This document shows positions 1 through 4,932 of a stretch of 7,824 nucleotides of DNA, in pieces. Origin of the DNA: CAWBCI01 sp963787195 (GTDB lineage: Bacteria; Bacteroidota; Bacteroidia; Bacteroidales; JAGOPY01); NCBI GenBank assembly GCA_963787195.1, contig CAWBCI010000050.1, positions 1 through 7,824 of the forward strand. Direction: 5' to 3'. A model generated the notes under the pieces. The model saw only the letters and a program-made list of their open reading frames with translations, was not told where the DNA came from and did no database searches. Position 1 is the first letter of the stretch; the number at the start of each line of letters is the position of its first letter. The position numbers and the translations under genes were made by a program.

Positions 1-19
1 GTTATTTAGTTATTGTTTG
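1..19. repeat. Dispersed intergenic repeat, copy 1 (short module)
   Basis: These 19 bases recur at 3512-3530 in the same orientation with one mismatch (position 7, T versus A). At the right-hand site the module follows directly after the other repeat module (3473-3506), while here the two modules are about 150 bp apart and in the opposite order. This suggests a decayed or rearranged non-coding repeat family. The left end may continue outside the window. Confidence 0.6.
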
Positions 20-70
20 CAGGGGTGGAAAGAGGTGAGGTATAATATCGATTAAACACATTGATCCTGC

Positions 71-156
71 CCGTCCTTAAAGGACGGCTGAAATTAGCCC
101 CGACCTTCAGGTCGGGGTTGGGATAATCCGTGCACAAACACAAGTCCCGAAGGGAC
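71..156. repeat. Cluster of three REP-like palindromes
   Basis: Three hairpin-forming palindromes lie within 86 bp of non-coding DNA. The first, 71-87, has perfect 8-bp arms (CCGTCCTT / AAGGACGG) around one base. The second, 98-117, has perfect 9-bp arms (CCCCGACCT / AGGTCGGGG) around TC. The third, 144-156, has 5-bp arms (GTCCC / GGGAC) around GAA. They are GC-rich islands in AT-rich DNA, and none is followed by a T run on either strand, so they are not classic intrinsic terminators. They resemble the REP-type palindromes often found between genes in Bacteroidota; that family assignment is from memory. They lie downstream of the minus-strand gene ending at 344 and could stabilise its mRNA 3' end. 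Confidence 0.7.
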
Positions 157-172
157 GACACAAAAGCAAGTT

Positions 173-206
173 CAAAATTCAAAATGCAAAGGGCAAAGTT
201 GAAGTT
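173..206. repeat. Dispersed intergenic repeat, copy 1 (34-bp module)
   Basis: This 34-bp AT-rich module, containing AAAATGCAAAG and CAAAGTTGAAGTT, recurs at 3473-3506 in direct orientation with one mismatch (192 G versus 3492 T). No reading frame of note covers it. The two copies bracket the four lipoprotein genes. Confidence 0.75.
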
Positions 207-308
207 AAGAGTTAAAAAGTTGAGGTAGGAGATAGATCAGGAAGATGGAATATTGAAAATAGGATATATAATATATAATATTTAAAATTGAATATAGAAA
301 ATTGAAAA
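207..308. other. AT-rich low-complexity intergenic stretch
   Basis: Non-coding, very AT-rich DNA made of imperfect variations on AAAATTGAATAT and AATATATAAT. No gene, terminator with a T tract, or recognisable promoter was seen. Together with the palindromes and repeats it makes up the gene-free first 343 bases. Confidence 0.5.
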
Positions 309-311
309 CTA

Positions 312-339
312 CTGACTGCTGACCGCTGACTGCTGACTG
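312..339. repeat. Tandem heptamer array, CTGACTG x4
   Basis: Four adjacent 7-bp units at 312-318, 319-325, 326-332 and 333-339 read CTGACTG, with one substitution in the second unit (CTGACCG). The array ends 4 bp before the stop codon of the minus-strand lipoprotein gene at 344, so it sits in that gene's 3' untranslated region. Such an array could vary in copy number by slippage, but it lies outside the coding sequence. Confidence 0.8.
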
Positions 340-343
340 TCAA

Positions 344-826
344 CTATTCTGAAATCTCAAAAATATAATCATGCGATTCAATTGGATGTGTGGAGAAATC
401 CGTTTTCAAAGAGAAATTATCTTTTTTATAAATCCAAATTGAATTATCCCTGAATAAATTATCAGAATAATTTATCACCGTATCATGTAAGAACTTTATA
501 ATTCCTGTTCCCTTATCATACGGTTTGACATAAATACTATCAAATATCCTAGAGCTTAAATCATATGGTTTTTGATCAAGATTACCGGAAATATAAAGCT
601 CCTTTTGGAAACCTATATCAATATCTAATGTGGTATCAGCATATCCACCACCAAAATCACAATCATCATACAAATCGCCATGCATATACTCTGACTTAGG
701 AAAAAGAGTGACCTTTAATTTGCTTACTGTGTTATTTTTTATCAAAATCTGCATTTGATAAGTCGTATCTTTCTTGCAGGAACCAAGCAAAATAAGGACA
801 ATCAGACTAATTAATAATTTTCTCAT
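344..826 (-). CDS. Small lipoprotein of unknown function
   Basis: A 160-residue protein with a clear lipoprotein signal peptide: positively charged start (MRK), hydrophobic stretch at residues 3-14, and lipobox LGSC with the lipidated cysteine at residue 17, followed by KKD. It should therefore be exported and lipid-anchored, most likely in the outer membrane. The mature part looks beta-rich (the Q-M-Q-I-L-I-K segment near residue 24 and alternating hydrophobic residues later), with one further cysteine at residue 56 and a glycine-rich turn (FGGGY) at 58-62. I do not recognise the family. The ATG at 824-826 is preferred because it opens the signal peptide directly. No Shine-Dalgarno is visible, as is usual in Bacteroidota. 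It begins 28 bp after the stop of the cysteine-rich lipoprotein gene (855-1373) on the same strand, so the two may be cotranscribed. Confidence 0.8.
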   Translation of the reverse strand: MRKLLISLIVLILLGSCKKDTTYQMQILIKNNTVSKLKVTLFPKSEYMHGDLYDDCDFGGGYADTTLDIDIGFQKELYISGNLDQKPYDLSSRIFDSIYVKPYDKGTGIIKFLHDTVINYSDNLFRDNSIWIYKKDNFSLKTDFSTHPIESHDYIFEISE

Positions 827-854
827 ACTTGCTTTATTGTTTTGTTCCTATATT

Positions 855-1373
855 TCATCTAATCACTCCCCAGGGGTAATGTTTTCGCGTTACACAATAG
901 CTTCCTTCAATCGTATTGCTCAGGTCCAATTCAAAATTAATTTCCGCGTTATCTCCAATATAGGGTTCTATGAATTTAATCTGGTAGGTCCCCGGATCGA
1001 CTCCATTTATAGCAATTTCCAAATCATACAGACATTCGCAACTGCATAAATAAGCAGATTCAAATTCCTGAATGATTATGGAGTCATTTTTAAGTCTTGC
1101 ATCACAAGATAAATTGCCCGGGCAGCAATTGAATCCTGCATTGATATGCTGAATCGTTAAATGATTGGTTTTTGAGTCAAAGGAATAGTCAATACAGGAC
1201 AAACTGTCTGAAATATCATAGGTCCCATTTGCAGATTTCAAACTTTTACAATCCGAACTACTAATAAGGTTACCCGTCAGATTGACCGGCTTTTGACTAA
1301 TTTCATCGCTTTCACAACTTGCCACAAAGAATATGAAAACGGCAGGAAGGATTCGATTCGTTATTGATTTCAT
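855..1373 (-). CDS. Cysteine-rich lipoprotein, function unknown
   Basis: A 172-residue protein with a lipoprotein signal peptide: basic start, hydrophobic residues 8-18 and lipobox VASC with Cys20. The residues after it (ESDE) are acidic, which in Bacteroidota can favour surface display; that is an inference. The mature protein is unusually rich in cysteine for its size: residues 42, 60, 83, 84, 90, 110, 112, 114 and 160 besides the lipidated one. Two local patterns stand out, FNCCPG (81-86) and the triple C-x-C-x-C at 110-114 followed by LYDLEIAINGV. The rest looks like a beta-sandwich with a G-x-Y-x-I-K-F strand near 128-134. The cysteines could form disulfides outside the cytoplasm or bind metal. 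I cannot assign a named family. The gene lies 28 bp upstream of the next lipoprotein gene (344-826) and 116 bp downstream of another (1490-1969). Confidence 0.8.
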   Translation of the reverse strand: MKSITNRILPAVFIFFVASCESDEISQKPVNLTGNLISSSDCKSLKSANGTYDISDSLSCIDYSFDSKTNHLTIQHINAGFNCCPGNLSCDARLKNDSIIIQEFESAYLCSCECLYDLEIAINGVDPGTYQIKFIEPYIGDNAEINFELDLSNTIEGSYCVTRKHYPWGVIR

Positions 1374-1489
1374 TTTTTTGATATTTGGTTTTTATTCTTA
1401 GATGTTTCCCTGGAATTATAGTTCCCGATTGATTTTAATTATGCTTAGCTCTGAAATCCGGATGCACTAACTATTTATGGTTATTGCAT

Positions 1490-1969
1490 TTATTTAATTC
1501 TTTTATAATGATAATTATACAGATCACAGCATGGAGAATTCAAATCTAAAGAATCATTTCCAATCAAATCGACATATTTCTCAGGAGGAGCCATATATGA
1601 ATTTTGTCCGGTATAAAAATCCGGGATTAATTTTATTTGTAAAAAATCCGAATTATTAAGATCAAAAGTGTCCAGTTCAATTTTACCATATTCCAACAAA
1701 CTATCATTTCTGATCAGTCCATAAATCCCGACACTTTTAATCTCTAGATAATCATAGTCAGGTGCGTACCCAGATCCGAAAATTCCGCCCGACACTTTTT
1801 CCAATTCCCATTTCCCATAAATCTTCATGTAATCTGCAGGAATAAATTCATCTGAATAGTATTTTTTTGAATCGATGAAATTAAGATGAAATTTAACATT
1901 GTCTTCCTTATGGCAACTCATTAATCCTATGAGAAGCATCCAGAAAACAGATTTTAAAATAGTCTTCAT
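1490..1969 (-). CDS. Lipocalin-like small lipoprotein with a C-x-K-E-D export motif
   Basis: A 159-residue protein with a lipoprotein signal peptide: MKTILK start, hydrophobic 8-17 and lipobox LMSC with Cys19. The residues after the cysteine are H-K-E-D, matching the C-x-K-(D/E)2 lipoprotein export signal described for surface-exposed lipoproteins of Bacteroidota. It may therefore face outward on the outer membrane. The body has a lipocalin-like look: a GKWELEKVSGG strand-turn at 52-62, then D-Y-L-E-I (73-77), repeated N-D-S-L turns (88-91 and 138-141), and a C-terminal S-P-C-C-D-x-Y-x-Y-H-Y segment at 145-155 with adjacent cysteines at 147-148. The lipocalin-like call rests on these short patterns only. 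Ligand and role are unknown. The ATG at 1967-1969 fits the signal peptide. Confidence 0.75.
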   Translation of the reverse strand: MKTILKSVFWMLLIGLMSCHKEDNVKFHLNFIDSKKYYSDEFIPADYMKIYGKWELEKVSGGIFGSGYAPDYDYLEIKSVGIYGLIRNDSLLEYGKIELDTFDLNNSDFLQIKLIPDFYTGQNSYMAPPEKYVDLIGNDSLDLNSPCCDLYNYHYKRIK

Positions 1970-2334
1970 ATCAAAATTTTTACAAGATCAGTATTACATC
2001 CCATTGCTGGAACTTTCTTTTTACATCTACGCATAAATTTATAAAAACTCATCATTTAACATTGCAATTCTTTCTCAAAGTATATACCGAAAAGTTTTAT
2101 TTTTCTTCCTTGCTAAATACTGTAAAACAAGAGATGAGCCTTAAGAATAAAAGAATCTTTTTCATGGCAATTACATTTGGTTAATATCTCTATCTAATGT
2201 TCCCGTGGTATGAAGTCGTGGCAGCTTCTTTCCATCGTGAAAGGAACTTTCAGGACGAAAATACAAGGTTGAAAAAGTTGGTCTGTCTTTTATATATTCT
2301 GCTATGATTTACACCAAATATTGTGCCTGGTTTT
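1970..2334. other. Intergenic region between lipoprotein genes, no gene seen
   Basis: This 365-bp AT-rich gap separates two genes on the minus strand. It should hold the 3' end of the PD40 lipoprotein mRNA and the promoter of the lipocalin-like gene. I found no convincing terminator hairpin with a T tract, no clear TAnnTTTG element on the minus strand, and no credible coding sequence. A weak 5-bp hairpin (CTTTC / GAAAG) occurs near 2230-2245. The size of the gap argues that the PD40 gene and the downstream lipoprotein genes are separate transcription units. Confidence 0.5.
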
Positions 2335-3345
2335 TTATCTCCATACCTTTTGAATCCCGACATAATATAAGTCAAAACCACCCTTACCACCAGGCCGGTT
2401 AGATGAAAACAGCATAAAGTCATTTTTAAAATACGTACTATCCCCAAGAACTCTCACGATTGGCCGAAATTCATCATAATCCGAATTAATTTTATTACCG
2501 AAATTTACTGGTGAACTCCATTCTCCATTTTCAAATCTTGAATAGTATAAGTCATAGCCTCCATATCCACCGGCACGATTTGAAGCAAATACCATAAAAT
2601 CATTGATAATAAACGGACACTTATCATCCATATCTGAACTTAATGCATCTTCTTTTTCGATGTTCCCGCTATTAGAGTTCATAATATCAGATAATATGTC
2701 TCCCGTGTTAGAGATATTAAGCGAATAAAAATCATAATTACCCTCTCTATCAGAGGACCAATAGAATTTTGTTCTGTCAGAATTCAAAGTTGGATAGCAA
2801 TCATTTGCTTCAGAGTTTAAATAATCAATATCAACTATGGTATCATAGGTGTTATTTATGGTATTATAAGTCATTTTGATATTTTGTTTTCCCTTTTCGT
2901 CATTTGAATAAAGCAAAATATAATTTTGAAAACTCTGAAATCCATCACCAACAGGTATCAGATAGGGGCCTAATTCATTGTTGATTGTATTTACTTTGTT
3001 AATCGCTTCATATAAATTCTCATTTTTAATATAAACATCAAGATTAAAAGACTTATCCTCGAAAACTGAAAGTTCTCCTGTCGTTTTTGAAAAGCTTATG
3101 GATATTAATTTGTATACTAAATCGAAATTCCCTCCCATTGAATTTCTTGTCGATGAGAAGCATAATGGAAAAGTCTCTCCCAAAGTCGGGGCAGTGGAAT
3201 TGTAATCATCGTATTCAGTATTCATCTCCTCAAAATTTACAGGCATATCCGGTAATTCTCCTGTAAAATATTTATAGCCATTTGAAGGTTTATCACACGA
3301 AACGATAAATATCAGAAACACAATTGGCAGAAAGAGTTTTTTCAT
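2335..3345 (-). CDS. PD40/TolB-like beta-propeller lipoprotein
   Basis: A 336-residue lipoprotein: MKK start, hydrophobic 4-15 and lipobox IVSC with Cys17. The body carries PD40 (WD40-like, TolB-type) repeats, each a strand followed by S-S/N-R/D, a glycine-rich turn and an F/Y-D-L/F-Y strand. The clearest are FSSTRNSMGGNFDLVYK (63-79), FYWSSDREGNYDFYSLNI (194-211), MVFASNRAGGYGGYDLYY (251-268) and MLFSSNRPGGKGGFDLYYV (311-329); a weaker one is near 144-160. A propeller blade linker, W-S-S-P-V-N-F-G-N-K-I-N-S-D-Y-D-E, follows the third clear repeat at 276-292. Proteins with such repeats in Bacteroidota often occur as OmpA/PAL-associated or cell-envelope sensor proteins, but this one has no OmpA domain. 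The propeller probably binds a protein partner or glycan at the cell surface; the partner is unknown. It is transcribed divergently from the peptidase gene at 3712. Confidence 0.88.
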   Translation of the reverse strand: MKKLFLPIVFLIFIVSCDKPSNGYKYFTGELPDMPVNFEEMNTEYDDYNSTAPTLGETFPLCFSSTRNSMGGNFDLVYKLISISFSKTTGELSVFEDKSFNLDVYIKNENLYEAINKVNTINNELGPYLIPVGDGFQSFQNYILLYSNDEKGKQNIKMTYNTINNTYDTIVDIDYLNSEANDCYPTLNSDRTKFYWSSDREGNYDFYSLNISNTGDILSDIMNSNSGNIEKEDALSSDMDDKCPFIINDFMVFASNRAGGYGGYDLYYSRFENGEWSSPVNFGNKINSDYDEFRPIVRVLGDSTYFKNDFMLFSSNRPGGKGGFDLYYVGIQKVWR

Positions 3346-3472
3346 TTCATTTTATTGCATTGATTTATATTTAAGATATACAGTTGCATTTAATTGGGTA
3401 CCTGGCTTGTTTTACGCATTAAATGTATGGGGCTTTTTTGGTAATTCCAAGAATGGAGGAAAAAACTTAGGG

Positions 3473-3506
3473 CAAAATTCAAAATGCAAAGTGCAAAGTT
3501 GAAGTT
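3473..3506. repeat. Dispersed intergenic repeat, copy 2 (34-bp module)
   Basis: It matches 173-206 in 33 of 34 positions and in the same orientation. Five bases later comes the short module shared with 1-19, so this site may be the more complete form of the repeat. Confidence 0.75.
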
Positions 3507-3511
3507 GGACA

Positions 3512-3530
3512 GTTATTAAGTTATTGTTTG
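3512..3530. repeat. Dispersed intergenic repeat, copy 2 (short module)
   Basis: It matches positions 1-19 in 18 of 19 bases and in direct orientation. It lies 5 bp after the 34-bp module. Confidence 0.6.
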
Positions 3531-3671
3531 TGTATTAGGGAAATTTTGGAATTTGTCTTTTGGGATTTAATACCAGGTATTGGCTATTGGGTAATCTGAC
3601 CAAGAACCAAGGACCAAAAACCACAAAACACCCCTTCCGAATAAAATTCTCGTCATAATACAAGTAAATCC

Positions 3672-3679
3672 TATTTTTG
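3672..3679 (+). promoter_or_regulatory. Probable Bacteroidota-type -7 promoter element
   Basis: The octamer TATTTTTG fits the TAnnTTTG consensus recognised by the primary sigma factor of Bacteroidota. It lies 32 bp before the peptidase ATG at 3712, a sensible distance for a short leader. A matching upstream TTTG (-33) element is not clearly present, so the promoter may be weak or need an activator. No Shine-Dalgarno precedes the ATG; the leader is A/T-rich instead. Confidence 0.45.
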
Positions 3680-3711
3680 TAAATCGAATTTGATTTTAAA
3701 AATCTTTAAGA

Positions 3712-4932
3712 ATGAAAAAATATCTGATCCTAAGTTTACTTTTATCGCTCTCATTATCCGGCTTTTCACAAAATAAAGCCACCCATCATATCCTGAATGT
3801 TCAGATCGAACCGGCTAAGTCACATATCACCGTAAGTGATTCCATTTTTACATCCGGCACAGATGAACTGGTGATGAGCCTTAACGCATCACTAAAAGTC
3901 ACTTCTTTTTCAAAAAATGTAAAGGCTGAGCAAATCACCGGAACAGTTAATGCAAAAGATGTAGGTATGGACCGGGACGAAAGTAGCGGGAACCTGAAGC
4001 TCAATAAATGGAAATTGAAGTTAAAAAATGCTTCGGAATATTTTACGGTTAATTACGAAGGAAATATAGACACCCCTGTCTCGAATGGCGAAGAGGATTA
4101 TGCGCGCGGTTTTAGCGAAACGCCAGGCATCATCAGCGACTCGGGTGTTTACCTCGCCGGTTCAACCCACTGGATCCCTTCTTTCAATGAAAATCTGGTC
4201 ACTTTCCAGTTGAATACTACCTTACCGCAAGGCTGGAGGTCAGTTTCCCAGGGTAAAAGGACCCATGAATTTGTATCCGGCGGAAAACATTCCGACACGT
4301 GGCAATGCGACACTCCCCAGGAAGAAGCATTCCTGATCGCCGCCCCTTTCGTAGAATATGCTTTCAAGATGAATAATGGCATAGATGCGATGGCTTTTCT
4401 GCGAACTCCCGATGAAGGGCTAGCCAATAAATATCTGGACGTGACCGAGCAATTTATGGACATGTATCAGAACCTGATCGGCCCTTATCCTTACACCAAA
4501 TTTGCATTGGTCGAGAATTTCTGGGAAACGGGCTATGGTATGCCTTCATTTACCCTGCTTGGCGAGAAAGTCATCCGTTTCCCCTTTATTCTGTACTCTT
4601 CATACCCGCATGAACTTTTGCATAACTGGTGGGGAAACAGTGTTTATGTGGATTTTAGCAAAGGCAACTGGTGCGAAGGGATAACCGCCTATGAAGCCGA
4701 CCATCTGATCAGCGAGCAGCGCGGACAGGGCGAGGAATACCGCCGCTCTACCCTGCAAAAATTTACCAACGTGGTGGACCAAAGCAATGACTTTCCGCTC
4801 GACTTTTTCATCTCCCGCCACGATGCAGCCAGCGAAGCTATTGGTTATGGCAAGTCTATGATGATGTGGCATATGCTCAGGCGAAAAGTGGGTGACGAGA
4901 ATTTTAAAAAGAGCATTTGCACTTTTTTATAA
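3712..4932 (+). CDS. Secreted M1-like metallopeptidase domain, 5' part of a frameshifted M1-M28-PDZ gene
   Basis: Codes for 406 residues before a stop at 4930-4932. It begins with a Sec signal peptide (MKKYLILSLLLSLSLSGFSQ) probably cut near residue 20, so the product is periplasmic or secreted. A beta-rich N-terminal domain is followed by a gluzincin catalytic domain of the M1 type. The zinc motif HELLH is at 300-304 (general base Glu301) and is followed by N-W-W-G-N. The third zinc ligand is Glu322 in GNWCEG, and Tyr379 in GYGKSMMMWHML is the likely transition-state tyrosine. Two departures from classic M1 aminopeptidases are visible: the spacing is HEXXH-X17-E rather than X18, and the expected G-x-M-E-N segment is replaced by GYGMPS (274-279). 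It may thus not be a standard aminopeptidase. The reading frame breaks just after ENFKKSICTF, before the last M1 helices, which continue in the +1 frame. Alternatives are a true pseudogene or a sequence error. Confidence 0.85.
   Translation: MKKYLILSLLLSLSLSGFSQNKATHHILNVQIEPAKSHITVSDSIFTSGTDELVMSLNASLKVTSFSKNVKAEQITGTVNAKDVGMDRDESSGNLKLNKWKLKLKNASEYFTVNYEGNIDTPVSNGEEDYARGFSETPGIISDSGVYLAGSTHWIPSFNENLVTFQLNTTLPQGWRSVSQGKRTHEFVSGGKHSDTWQCDTPQEEAFLIAAPFVEYAFKMNNGIDAMAFLRTPDEGLANKYLDVTEQFMDMYQNLIGPYPYTKFALVENFWETGYGMPSFTLLGEKVIRFPFILYSSYPHELLHNWWGNSVYVDFSKGNWCEGITAYEADHLISEQRGQGEEYRRSTLQKFTNVVDQSNDFPLDFFISRHDAASEAIGYGKSMMMWHMLRRKVGDENFKKSICTFL

Larger units (their letters stand above)
3346..3711. 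other. Divergent intergenic region with repeats and a promoter
   Basis: This 366-bp region lies between divergently transcribed genes (lipoprotein leftward, peptidase rightward), so it should carry promoters for both. It contains the two dispersed-repeat modules (3473-3506 and 3512-3530). It also has a perfect 13-base odd palindrome AATACC-A-GGTATT (3569-3581), a purine/C-rich stretch of ACCAAGGACCAAAA-type words (about 3599-3632), and a likely -7 element at 3672-3679. A second 13-base palindrome, GATTTT-A-AAAATC (3692-3704), lies 7 bp before the peptidase start codon. No coding sequence was seen. Confidence 0.6.

Noticed and set aside
71..339. Possible CRISPR-like array formed by the palindromes and heptamers.
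   Set aside because: There are no identical repeats with regular unique spacers and no cas genes; the palindromes differ in sequence and the heptamers are adjacent.
774..1049. A 91-codon plus-strand frame over the two small lipoprotein genes.
   Set aside because: It lies opposite two genes with clear lipoprotein signal peptides and has no family features; best read as an antisense shadow.
344..1969. Small adjacent genes as a toxin-antitoxin or defence module.
   Set aside because: All three products have lipoprotein signal peptides and no nuclease, kinase or DNA-binding motifs, so they belong to the cell envelope.
2230..2245. Hairpin CTTTC / GAAAG as a terminator for the PD40 lipoprotein gene.
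   Set aside because: The stem is only 5 bp and no T tract follows in the gene's direction, so it is too weak to call.
2250..2447. A 65-codon open frame on the minus strand overlapping the end of the PD40 lipoprotein gene.
   Set aside because: It overlaps a well-supported gene in another frame, has no recognisable domain, and its sequence looks like translated non-coding DNA.
4923..4932. Classical -1 programmed frameshift: the sequence T-TTT-TTA fits the slippery heptamer pattern in the reading frame.
   Set aside because: A -1 shift here leads into the third frame, not the one encoding the M28 domain. The fusion needs a +1 shift (or -2), so the heptamer match is probably coincidence.
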